Shown here: in pieces, positions 22,512 to 33,310 of the stretch | Layout: each line of letters begins with the position of its first letter | Numbering within the stretch: position 1 is the first letter of the stretch | Source: Archilochus colubris | Lineage: Eukaryota; Chordata; Aves; Apodiformes; Trochilidae | Direction of reading: 5' to 3' | DNA: 64,000 bases | NCBI GenBank assembly: GCA_023079485.1 | Contig: CM041090.1 | Coordinates: 40,719,874 to 40,783,873, forward strand | The notes under the pieces: generated by a model | Seen by the model: only the letters and a program-made list of their open reading frames with translations | What the model was told of the DNA's origin: nothing | Databases searched by the model: none | Position numbers and translations under genes: made by a program

Positions 22512-23176
22512 AGACCTGGTTACACTGCTATTGATGTGAGCCAGCAGTGTGCCCAGGTGGCCAAGAAGGCCAATGGCATCCTGGGCTGGATCAGGAACAG
22601 CGTGGCCAGCAGGTCCAGGGAAGGGATTCTGCCCCTATTTTCAGCCCTGGGGAGGCCACAGCTTGAGTCCTGTGTCCAGTTCTGGGCCCCTCAGCTCAGG
22701 AAGGAGATTGAGGTGCTGGAGCAGGTCCAGAGAAGAGCAAGGAGGCTGTGAAGGGATCCAGCAGAATTCCTGTGAGGAAGGGCTGAGGGAGCTGGGGGTG
22801 TTGAGGCTGGAGAAGAGGAGGCTCAGGGGAGACCTCATCACTCTCTCCAACTCCCTGAAAGGAGGTTGGAGCCAGGGGGGGGTTGGGCTCTTTTCCCAGG
22901 CAACTCTCAGCAAGACAAGAGGGCAGTGTCTCAAGTTGTGCCAGGGGAGGTTTAGGTTGGAGATGAGAAAGAATTTCTTTCTGGAGAGGGTGATCAGGCA
23001 TTGGAATGGGCTGCCCAGGGAAGTAGTGGATTCTCCGTGTCTGGAGATATTTCCAAAGAGCCTGGATGTGGCACTGAGTGCCATGGGCTGGGAACTGCAG
23101 TGGGAGTGGATCAAGGGTTGGACTTGATGATCTCTGAGGTCCCTTCCAACCCAGCCAGTTCTAGGATTCTATGATA
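22512..23176 (+). mobile_element. CR1 LINE with long ORF2 C-terminal remnant
   Basis: About 665 bp. The ORF2 C-terminus starts at [20 protein letters not shown] (22536) and runs in frame through [19 protein letters not shown] to 22751. It then shifts frame and continues [20 protein letters not shown] to ..[13 protein letters not shown] and stops at 23127. The shift lies in gcaaggaggctgtgaaggga. The copy at 57427-57975 carries the same change, so it was inherited from a shared source. The tail ends attctaggattctatg. It is non-functional. Confidence 0.97.
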
Positions 23177-25503
23177 TGTCTCCACCCCTCCTCCCCCTTT
23201 TAAAAATTTTTCTTTCTAAGTGTTGGAATCAAGGGTTACATTTCACTCTGCATTGATGGGAATCTGGTGAAATGCTAGCATGTTAATTTATTCATATTTA
23301 ATTTGGCTGTTGCAGCAGGAAATACAAAAATATCTTCCTGAATTAAAGGTATTGGAAGAGACTGATGGACAGAGTAAAAGATTTTAATCTTTTTTCCCCA
23401 TGTAGGGTCCTGTCAGCTTCTGTAGGCTGGAAAGCTTTGGCTTAGAAATAGTTTAAGGAGCTGCTTCCCTCAAAGGTCTGTGTAGCATTACTTGATCATA
23501 GCCAAAATGTGGTCAGCTCTTGGAAGAGGGTAAATGCTGCAGGTAGGATAGATGGGAAGTGTCTGTAGAAGTGGGACAGAGATATAGAAATACATCCCTC
23601 CATCCTTATGCTGACCTTTTTTTTTTTTTTTCTTTTCTTTTCTTTTTTTTCTTACCTTGGAATCCTGCAAAACCACAGAGAAAAGCAGAATTTGCCTCAT
23701 CCTGCTGCCCAGCCAGGGAATGAAAGAGGCAGATGGGAATCCCATTAGTACCTGCCATGGGTCAGCCAAGCTTGTGGGAGTTTGCTAAAACCCCAGGTGA
23801 AGGGGTTTTTTTTGCCTTTTGGCAGGCAGTCAGAGTCAGGGGGAACATGTCCTGTCCTCGTGTGGCCTTCTCCATCATCTTCAACAGATGCTGGATTGAA
23901 CCCAAACAATCTAAGGGGCTGGCAGGTCCCTGATGACCCCAACCCATGAACATCACACCCATTGCAATGCCCTCCAGTCTTTCTCTTGCCAAAATAGAGG
24001 TAGGAAGTCAAGCTGAGCAAAGGATGGTGCTGCCCACACCCATCACTTGCTCATTTGATCACCACTGGGCCAGGCAAAAGAATGGGGGGGACCTGCAGCA
24101 AAATAATGGGGGTGCAGGCCTGGGACTACCACAGCTGATTCTACCTTTGGCTTTAGGGAAAATTCTGCACCTCCCTGTGGCTAATTCCCTCATGTGTTTC
24201 CTCTTCCCTGCTGAAATCATCATCACAGCTGTGGAGGAGCAGCAGTGCTGAGCCCAATGCCCAACGTGAAGTCTATTGGGACAGCTGCTCTCCCAGCCAC
24301 CCACCAAATGCCTAAATTCCCCAGCAAAGACAAAGCCTTATTTATGCTTGGCCCTCTTTAAGTCCATATATTTCAGTCCTGGAGGGATTTACTGGCAATA
24401 AAGTTTTCTTCTGAGATTCCTAAATCACGAGGTACTCAGGCTCTCCAGCCCACGATGCCCATGCACAATATTTGCACTGTAGCTTGACACATCTTTCTGC
24501 TTTAGAATAACAGAAAAACATGTAGCTGAGACCTGCTGGGCTGAGAGGACTTTAAATCACCTGTTTTATTTTATTTTTTTTTTTTCCAGAGAGGCAGGTG
24601 CAGCTCAGATTATCTGCAAACTCTTATTGCTTAACAGGAGCTTTAATGCAGTTAAAGATGCCTTTATTCATTCTTACACTCCTGAGTATTTTTGTGTAAA
24701 CATTTTTCATCTGTGGCAAGCCAGTGTGTTTGTTGTGTTTTGTCATGTCAGAGCAGACTGTGATTAGACACTGAGATGAGACTACTAAATATTTTCAGAT
24801 GTTTTTGATTTCCTCAGTGAAGAGCTGGATTTGAACCAAAGCTCTGAGGTGAAAGGGTGATATGTAATATATTGAGACATCTGAAATAAAATAATGTAAT
24901 GTTTTTAATATTTTAAGAAGAAGAAGGCAGCAGTAAAACATTGTGGAAGGAGGAAAACATGAATACCTATATATTTTAATTCTAAACGCATGCAGATGTT
25001 GAATTTTAATCAGAGCATGTCAGAATCTGACTGTAACAAAGGCAAAAATGTGAGATCTGTTTTCTTGAATTGCTTCCATATTCCGTGCTCCAGATTTTTA
25101 TTGCATATAGCACTGCATCATCATATATTTATGTAAAGTGCCAGCACCCATTGACTTGCTGTGTGCCTGATGGTTAGCATATAAAACACTTTACAGTGAA
25201 AAGTATATTCTTTCTCTGGGTATGAGCAGTGTATTTTATATTACACATGCCTCTGCCTGCTTCAACAGTGGCAGAATTCATTTTCACTGCTTGCTACATC
25301 TGGTCTTTCTTTTATACCCTTCCACCTCTTTTCTCAGGTCTGGAGGACTTTGCTGGTAAAGACCTGGGCCTGGGCTTCTGCTGGGCTTCTGCTGGCAGGG
25401 GGAGCATGGTGGGGTGGGCTGTGGGCTTGAAAGGGCTTGGAGAGCTGGCACAGGGAGAAGATGTAGAAGCCAGGCATCAGCAGCTGGAGTTGTTGCTCTT
25501 AAA
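23177..25503. other. unassigned non-coding DNA
   Basis: No gene or transposon is recognised. A pyrimidine tract lies at 23615-23653. The AT-rich 24.64-25.21 kb part has a texture seen in conserved non-coding DNA, but nothing in it is diagnostic. Confidence 0.4.
23615..23653. repeat. 39-nt pure pyrimidine tract
   Basis: Mostly T with scattered C. It explains the lysine-rich frame on the opposite strand. Confidence 0.9.
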
Positions 25504-25527
25504 GTCGTCGTCGTCATCATCATCATC
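25504..25527. repeat. (GTC)4(ATC)4 microsatellite at a CR1 terminus
   Basis: Four GTC units are followed by four ATC units, immediately next to the 3' end of a minus-strand CR1, where ATTCTATG octamers would be expected. Confidence 0.92.
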
Positions 25528-25677
25528 AAATGGTTTGGGTTGGGAGGGACCTTAAAGATCATTGAGTCCCAGCCCCTCTGCCATGGGCAGGGACATCTCC
25601 CACTAGACCAGGTTATTCCAAACCCATCCAACCTGTCCTTCAGCACTTCCAGGGATGGGGCAACCACAACTTCATTT
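25528..25677 (-). mobile_element. CR1 LINE, 3' fragment (antisense)
   Basis: It reads aaatggtttgggttgggagg, gaccttaaagatcattgagt, ccatgggcagggacatctcc and ccagggatggggcaaccaca, then stops. The usual terminal octamers are replaced by the trinucleotide repeat. Confidence 0.93.
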
Positions 25678-25703
25678 TTAACCAAAATGATTCTATGATT
25701 ATA
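25678..25703 (+). mobile_element. possible CR1 tail scrap in the opposite orientation
   Basis: The sequence aaccaaaatgattctatgat resembles the sense-strand last bases of CR1 and abuts the 5'-truncated edge of the minus-strand copy. It may be a separate tiny insertion or a fold-back product of the same event. Confidence 0.5.
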
Positions 25704-26166
25704 TTTTCTCTCTTGTGGTCCTGTGTTTCCACCAGAGCACTGCTGGAGGGTCTTCTTGCTATCCATCCCTCTCTGGTGGGAGTCACACAGCAGCAAAAGG
25801 TGGGAATGGAAGGGACTTTGGAAGCTCCCTGCTCTGTTCTAGCCTGTGCCATGCTGTCAGACATCAGAGGGATAAATACCATGGCTGGCTGAGGATGTGG
25901 GTGAATGATGCTGCTGGGCATCCCTGCTCCCAGGTACGTGTTTCCATGTACCTCAGTGTGCTCTGAGCATGAATCCATGCTGTAAAATGGATTGTAAATG
26001 GATTTAAAGCTGATGTCCTGCTGAAAGGCTGCCTTTGGCAGAGCTAGGGAGGGTTGGGGTCAGTTTTAAAGGAGAAAAATCAAATTTCAGGAGACTAGAG
26101 GAAGCAAGAAACCATACTCAGCAGATTAGATGTGGCAGTGGCAGGAAAGTTGGTGGTACCTTAGGA
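25704..26166. other. unassigned non-coding DNA
   Basis: Nothing is recognised. Confidence 0.35.
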
Positions 26167-26296
26167 AACAGAACCACAGAATGGCTTCTGTGGGAAGGGA
26201 TCTTAAAAGTCACCCAGTTTCAACCCCCTGCCACAGGCAGTGACACTTTCCACTGGACCAGATTGTCCCAAGCCCCATCCAACCTGGCCTTGATGA
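26167..26296 (-). mobile_element. CR1 LINE, 3' fragment (antisense), diverged
   Basis: The blocks aaccacagaatggcttctgt, gggaagggatcttaaaagtc, aaccccctgccacaggcagt and ccccatccaacctggccttg show the CR1 3' UTR. Divergence is higher than in neighbouring copies. Confidence 0.88.
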
Positions 26297-26606
26297 TAAT
26301 AGCATTGGTACCACCTGAACATGGAGGTTCCTCCATGGGGCCACCTGAGCTGGCAGTGTAGGGCACAGCTCCAGCACAGGGCCAGCAATAGGTTCAGCAG
26401 AGCCATCCTGGGAACCCCAGGTCTCAGGGGACAGCTCAGCCCCTGGCACCCATCCTGATGCCAGGGCTGCTTGGCCAGGGTTGATGCTGTTGTCCAAAAC
26501 TGCTCTGGTGTTCAGGATGCCCCACAAATCTCTAGGGGGGGGTCTGCATCGGGGCTGCTTCCTTTTTTGGTTTCTTTTCTGGATGGTTTTTCTTCAATGA
26601 ATAGAA

Positions 26607-26644
26607 TTTTTTTTCTTCCTTTTTTTTTTTTTTTTTTTTTTTTT
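26607..26644. repeat. 38-nt pyrimidine (poly-T) tract
   Basis: Mostly T with three C. Confidence 0.9.
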
Positions 26645-28431
26645 GTCTTTTTAAGCCCTTCTCACGCCTTCAGCTCCTGGAGTGAAACACGTGACCTCCC
26701 TTTGCTGATGTTTTTCCTAAAACAGTGATGTTTGTGGAGTGTCTCTCGAAAGCTGCAGCCTTTGCCTCTCTTGGCTGCCAGCAGCTGTGTCCAGGGAGCC
26801 TCCAAACCTTCCATCCCAGGGCTCAGCCAGGAGAGGGGAAGAGCAGCTCCCTGTCATCTCCTTGCTCCATGTTCTGAAAATTTGGGGTAGCACAGGGACA
26901 TGCCTGAGGCTAAAAGTTAATCAAAATAAATTCCCCTGCCTTTTTTTTTTTTTTTTTTAACCTGGTTTATTTAACAGCCCCTCAGCAAACACTCTCCCAG
27001 GGCCGTTTTCCTCTCCCTCTCCTATCTGTGGATATTCCCATGGGATTGGATACCCCCCCATCCCCTGACCATCTCTTGCAGGCAGCACACTTAATGGGAG
27101 ATGTCTTCAAAAAGCTACTCCAGGTTTTCTGTGACAGCAGAGATGGACAGAATGCCAGGTGAGATGTCCCTGAGAAGGTTTAGCATCGTGTGGTATTCCA
27201 GCAGAGGAGTTATTTCCATCCAAGTCCTTGCCCTTGCTGTGGTAGCTGTGGGGAAAAAGGAGATACCATTTTCAGGCTTGATGTTTGTGTCCCATGTCAT
27301 CTTGATGCCTCCTTGTTGTTTGCAGGGTCCCAGAATCTGGTACCTCTTTCTGGCACCCCAAAAATGTGCTCAGGGCTGGATTGCAGAGCTGGGTGCTTGA
27401 TTGCAGAGGGATCTGCTCAGGGGGATTGAAAGACCTCCAGTTCCTGCTTGAGAAAGGGTCTGGGACTGCCTGTTAAGAGTAGGTATCCTCTCATCAAACT
27501 GTGACTTACCTACTGCCAGGCTCTCTCCCATGAAGAAAAAGTGGGACTCAGCCTTCCAGGTGATGCCAGTTTGGACACTGGTGCTCTTACCCCTCTCAGA
27601 ACCACCTGACTGTCCATGATCTTTTGCAGAAGAGACTCTGGTCCTCAGGTGTCTGTGTTTTTGAAGGTGCTGGGACTGCATTGAAAGGCCTCAGCTGGGA
27701 GATAATTCCCACCCCACTGCTGAGGGACCAGTGATGCTGAGAAACTGTGGGATGGGGAGCAGGACCTTAGGTAGGACAGGGCTGTAGCACCAGGGATGGG
27801 CCTCCAGTGAAGACACTGGTGGACTTTGCTCAGAAAGGCTTTTTACATGCTCAGTGCTGTTTTTTCTGTTTTATCCATGATCTTCTAAGACTTTTGGACC
27901 ACCAATCTTTTTGGCTCTGCCCCCCCTGATCTTTGCACCCCCAAAACTCTCCTTGACACTAATAGTTTTCCAGCCCTTCGTTCCCAGGCACAGCAGCAGT
28001 TTTGTCTGGGCAAGAACTTTACTGCCAGGCCACGTGTATTTTTCAGGGTTTTCTCAGGTAAAAGGTTTTATTTTCATAATTCTTTCCCCCTTGGTAGGTG
28101 CTGAGCTGTCAGAATCTCAGCCCTGCAGAGTTCCAGCTTAGTTAAAACAATATCCTAAAGGTTGCGAAGCCGCGTGGTTTGCCAAGAGGGAAAATTGAAT
28201 GTTCCACTCTCCCCACTTGACTATATTTAGTTTGGGATCCTAATGAAATCTTTCTTTGTGTGATTTCATGTCTACAGGGCAGCTGCAAGAGAGGACTTCC
28301 TCGCTCTGGCAGGATGCTGGCAGCTCTCACGCTGGGACAGCGTCTCCTCCAGGCTCCGTGACGTGGCCATGTGTGCAGTGCCAAAGCTGTGCCCCCTGTT
28401 CTTTAGAGACACCCTATAGCATTATTCTACT

Positions 28432-28450
28432 TTATTATTATTATTATTAT
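28432..28450. repeat. (TTA)6 microsatellite
   Basis: Six TTA units, followed within a few bases by a T-rich tract. Confidence 0.9.
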
Positions 28451-28660
28451 GGTTTTTTCTTTTTTTTTTTTCCTCCTTCATGAAAGACACCTGTGTGCAC
28501 TGCAGCTGGTTAATTCCTGGTTGTTTTCCCGGCAGGTGTTTGATGATAAAGTTTCCTGATGCTGTGTGGGGTTTATTATGCCACTGTTCAATTGAAAAGA
28601 GGGTGTTTTCGAGGGTCATTTGGGGTGAAATTCCCCTTGTATGGTGTCCAAAAGTACATG

Positions 28661-29245
28661 TGTGGGCAGCAGGAGCAGGGCAGGGATCATCCCCCTGTGC
28701 TGGGCACTGGGGAGGCTGCACCTCAAATCCTGGGCTCAGTTCTGGGCCCCTGAGGCCAAGAAGGACATTGAGGGGCTGGAGTGTGTCCAGAGAAGGGAAT
28801 GGAGCTGGGGAAGGGTCTGGAGCAGAAGTCTGCCCAGGAGCAGCTGAGGGAGCTGGGGGTGTTGATCCTGGAGCAGAGGAGGCTGAGGGGAGACCTTCTG
28901 GCTCTCTGCAACCCCCTGAGAGGAGGTTGGAGCCAGGGGGGGTCGGGCTCTGCTCCCAATGAACAAGGGATGGGAGAAGAGGAACTTTGGGCCTCAAGTT
29001 GTGGCAGGGGAGGTTTAGGTTGGAGCTGGGGAAGAATTTCTCCCTGGCAAGGGATGTCAGGGCCTGGCCCAGGCTGCCCAGGGCAGGGCTGGAGTCCCCA
29101 TCATCCCTGGAGGGGCTTCAGAACCCTGGAGATGTGGGGATGAGGGACATGGGGCAGGGGTGGCCTTGGCACTGCTGGGTGAATGGTTGGATTGGATGAT
29201 TTTAAAGGTCTTTTCCAGCCAATCCAATCCTATTATTCTATGACT
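28661..29245 (+). mobile_element. CR1 LINE with ORF2 remnant (copy P, twin of 2358-3030)
   Basis: The 5' truncation falls at tgtgggcagcag (28661). Offset 26205 aligns it to the 2456 copy without gaps to 29177, with five differences in 517 bp by hand count. From 29178 the two tails diverge strongly. The homology still resumes past the attctatg terminus through the GGGTCA..TGACCC hairpin to about 29290. ORF2 pieces ([20 protein letters not shown]) are frameshifted like its twin. Confidence 0.95.
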
Positions 29246-29252
29246 GTGTTGT

Positions 29253-29270
29253 GGGTCAGGTCTCTGACCC
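29253..29270 (+). repeat. short inverted repeat beyond CR1 tail (twin copy)
   Basis: GGGTCAG and CTGACCC arms flank a 4-base loop. It matches the hairpin at 3038-3055. Confidence 0.7.
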
Positions 29271-29290
29271 ATCAGGCAGCGTGCTGGTGT

Positions 29291-31260
29291 TTTTCCTTGC
29301 CCTCCTCTGTTTGGAACTGAGGATTTGAGAAGTTGATTTCTTTCTCTGACATCAGTGTTACCATCATCACACATCAATATGCTAAAAATTATATAAATCA
29401 GCTTGAAAAAAAGTCGTACCTCTGGAATTCTGCTGAGGTGTTTCAGCATGAGGATAAGGCTGTGCTCAAAGGAAATCTGCCATGTGGGAGTGTTTCAGAG
29501 AATCACAATCTCCCCAGGATAAAAAAACCTGGAAATTCGTGGAGAAAAAGGCCTCACAAGAGCTGTGGTTGCACTTTTATTCAAGCAGAATTGCAGGGCT
29601 GGGCAGCCTGCTGTTCATCAGCCTTCTGGATATTCATCTGGCAGTAAATGTATTGCTGGATATCCCTCTAAAGTTGTGTAAGTCATTGCTTTCTTGGTGG
29701 GCTTTTATACCTGTGAGTATTTTTCATACTGTTTCAGCATCTTAAAAACTCTCTTTGGAGACGTTTGGTGTGGCTAAATATAGTTTTGCAAAATTCCAGG
29801 CCATGTCTTCACTTGGCACATGAAAATTGGTTCACAGACTGTCGTGAGACCTTTCTTTGCTCTCCCACTGTTCTCACTCCCATGACACCTGATGTATAGC
29901 ACCCGAATCTGTGAATGGCCTCAGGTTTGTTCCCTGCCTCACCATTAATCAGGCTGAGAAATAGCCTTCCCAGTTCATAAATTCCAGGTAAACTCCATTT
30001 CCCACGTATTCTGTCAAGCAGGCATCATCAGGCTGCTGGTATTAATTCACATCCTCTTAAACATCGTGTTATGGGAGGTGAGAAGTGGTGATGAGGGGCT
30101 CTGGGCATATTGACAAACACCTTTGCACCTTTGGTTTGCAGCCTTGTTCTCCCTCTGCAGTCTTGGAGATGCATTCCCAGCCCTGGAGCACTTCTCCAGT
30201 CTTTTGAAACCACCAGCTTCAGTATTTGAGCTTCAGGCACATGAAGTAAACACGGCCCAGCTGCAAGGAGAGATCCTGAATTTGGGAATCAACTCATTCC
30301 GTGCAAAAATTCCAGGGTAAATATCCCTGCTCACTTAAGAGGGGATTGCTGTAAATAGCTGGAGCTGTTGAGCTGTGGTATGAAATTAAATCAGAGGGAA
30401 CAATAGTGGCTGAATGGGCATTTCTGGCTTTTTATGGGGAAAGGAAGCAGAGAGTGTGTTTCACAGCTCACAAAAATGGTTAATTCTGCCTTGGTGAGCC
30501 AGTGCCTTGGAAAAAATCATGGAAGCTGAGCTGTTCTTCCCCAAAAGTTCAATGCAGGGATGAAAAAACTCTGGGGAAAGTTAAAGATATCTTGGCAGAG
30601 CAAGCAATGGAGAAATTATTAACTGTGGATATTGTGCAGGGAAGTTGCTCTTGGGTTATTATCATAGAGGAGTGATTAAAACTCAGGGTGGACAGACATA
30701 GAAATGAGGTGGTGAAAAAGCCAGGTGTGTTTCCCTCTGCAGCAGCAGGGTTCAGCACCAGGTTTTATGGGATCCTTCTTCTTATCTCACCAGAGCTTTT
30801 AAATTTCCCACCCACCCCTTTCCAGGTGGAGCTTTAGCTGGATTACTTTCAACATCTTCCTCAGTGGCTTGGACATTACCAAGTTTCTCCCAGGGGCTGA
30901 GTCCAGCTTCATGGAAAATTCCTGGTGTTTTTCCAGGGGGCAGGCAGGGAGGTTGGATGCTCTGGCCATGCTCAGCACCCAGTGTCACCACACGTGTCAT
31001 GCTTTGTCTAGGTGCACGTGTCCCTTTTTATTTGCTGACCTTGAAAGTGTTGTTCCCTGCACAGTGCTAGAAAAATCTCCTTTAGGCTTTTCTTTTAGCA
31101 TTAGAATTTTCGTTTAGAATTTTCTTTTATTATTAGGGATAAAGTGTTAAAAAATAAAAAGGAGATAAGGACTGAGCTCTGTCACACTTGATGAATTCTC
31201 TCCATCATCTACAGCATTTCTGCACATGTCTGGCTGCAGGTATCACATATATCTGAGCAA
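29291..31260. other. unassigned DNA, start of longest transposon-free stretch
   Basis: No CR1, LTR or exon is recognised. Confidence 0.4.
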
Positions 31261-31263
31261 CTT

Positions 31264-31295
<32 letters not shown>

Positions 31296-31300
31296 TTTCT
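31261..31300. repeat. 40-nt pure pyrimidine CTT-rich tract
   Basis: An imperfect (CTT)n tract with partial mirror symmetry. Such tracts can adopt triplex DNA. Confidence 0.9.
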
Positions 31301-32904
31301 GCTCTATTTAGTTCACAAACATGATTGGGCCAAGGTCTGGCTGCCATGTCCTCAGTGGAGGGCTGGGAAGCTACTGACCCCATGGGCATCACCCAATCTG
31401 CCTCCTGGACTCCAGAAAACTGGGAGAGGAAAAACTAATGCCACAGCCATCACAATCCATGTTACCCTTCCCAGGCACTTCTAGCACAAAAAAAACTTCA
31501 GCTGGACTCCAGAGCAGCACGTGGAGGTGTTTAACCCCACAGCACCAGGATTAAGATATTATTTTAATTTATTTATTACATGCTTTTCTTCACCCTGCTG
31601 TATTCGGGGTCCACATGCTCTCCTTCCCATACAGAAGCATTTTACAGCATTAAAGGGAAAAGCATCAGGAAAAACACATATTTGTGGGAAGATTTTTTAG
31701 CTAGTTTTCTCTCAGGAGGGTAAAAAAGGGAGATTCTTTGTATCTGGAATCTCTTAAATTCATATTTATACTATTTCCCCCAGGGGCAGGATTTATTGTT
31801 AAATAACAATAGGGAAACAGCATGATTTCAGTGAAGACATTTGGGCTAGTGAATGTTGGAGTGAATTCCATGTCAGCGTTGCCATTCAAAGTCAGGGTTG
31901 CTTTTTAATTGCTTCAAAAGTACATCCTGAGCAGAAATGTCCCAACCCAGGCCCTGCTTCTCAGTGGTACCAGTGCAAGTACGTCTTGGGACCAAAGGGC
32001 CCTGTGAAATTTTCACTTTAGTGAGAAATAGAAAAAAAAAAAAAATCTGGTGAAGAATGAAACCAGAATATCTGAAGGCCCAGGTCCTTTCCAAAATTTG
32101 TATAACTGCATTTAACAGTTCTTTCCACTTCTGGGGGTTGCCTTCTGTCCTGGTGTGGGGCAATGCTGGGTGATGAGCATCTGCCAAAGCATGCCAGGTA
32201 CACCTGGGGATGGAGATTTCCCTGGAGAACTCCTCTCCAGTCCTTCCACCTGCTCCTCAGGCTTTTTGGAGATGGATGCTGAGGTCCCCTATGGCTTGGT
32301 GCCTATTGCCCATGACAGTGAGACTTGTACCCTCAAATCTCAGCAATGTCCCACGTTCCCTCTGCAAGGGACACTGGTGTCACAGCCTGAAGCAAAGCCC
32401 TGATGTAGCTCCATGCACATGGAGCTTTTTTCTTTTCATTGGGCAAATATTTTCCAGGCAGTCTCAAGGCTTATTTAAAGAGGTGAATCTTCCTGAGCAC
32501 CACATCACAAACAAGGGACATGGAAACCTGGCTGGGCAGGCAGCAATTTATCCCAAGCCCTCCCAAGGGGTGACCTGATGAAGGCCCAGGGATGTGGAGC
32601 TCTATGCTGAGAACTTTTCCTCCCTGCTTTCTCCTTCCTACCTTTTCTTTCCTTCCTTTTCTTCCTAAAGCAGGAGAGCTTTAGGGCCTCTGGGGTCATG
32701 GTAACGCTCTGACACCCAGAGGGGTGAGTGGGGTGAGTGGATGGAGACTTGTTCTGCCAGAAAAAAACCCCATGGGAAAACCAGCAAAGCCAACAACAAC
32801 AAAAAATAGCCAAAAGGAGGAGTTAGCAGTGGCAGTTCATGCTCTTTGCATGTTGCTTTTTTGGTTGGTTCCCATTTGCAGCATCCACTGGTGGCCTCTC
32901 ATCC
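31301..32904. other. unassigned non-coding DNA
   Basis: No repeat family or exon is recognised. There is an A run at about 32031-32044. Confidence 0.4.
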
Positions 32905-33310
32905 CTACTGCGGCTGCTCCGGCCGCCGCTCTGGTAGAGGCAGCAGCTTCAGCTGTTGTCCGAGTGCCAAAGGGAATGTTCTAATGGGGTATTGTTTGCG
33001 TGTGTTCCTGAGATGGAAGTGATTAACATGGAATACGTAAAAAGGATCATGTCAGGAATTCTCTCCAGATCTGCACGGTTAAGCGAGCCGCTCTGTTTCG
33101 CATTACGGAATTACAGCATGTTCTGTAACTGCTCGGGCTTGGACACACATTTGGGCCTCTTGCTCCAGTGTTTACAAACAGGGATGGGAGCTGAGGGAGA
33201 AATGCAGCCAACTGCACATGTATTCATGGACATCTCTGGGATCAACACACACACACACACACATTGGGGTGCTTACGTTGACCTTGTATCACGCCGCATA
33301 CCAGCGGGTC
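32905..33310. promoter_or_regulatory. CpG-retaining block, candidate conserved element
   Basis: CpGs are retained in ctgctccggccgccgctctg, gtttgcgtgtg, atacgtaaa, gcacggttaagcgagccgc, ttcgcattacggaat, ctcgggc, and in cttacgttgac and cacgccgcat after the dinucleotide repeat. No repeat family or coding frame explains it. The pattern fits a conserved enhancer or an untranslated exon. Function and strand are unknown. Confidence 0.3.
33245..33263. repeat. (AC)n microsatellite
   Basis: About nine AC units inside the CpG-retaining block. Confidence 0.95.

Larger units (their letters stand above)
26297..28660. other. unassigned non-coding DNA with T tracts
   Basis: T runs lie at 26607-26644 and about 26939-26958. 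A (TTA)6 microsatellite lies at 28432-28450. No exon is recognised. The overlapping frames on both strands at 27101-27400 lack a recognisable domain. Confidence 0.4.

Noticed and set aside
25284..25796. 170-codon minus-strand frame
   Set aside because: It includes the CR1 at 25528 and threonine/methionine codons from the trinucleotide repeat.
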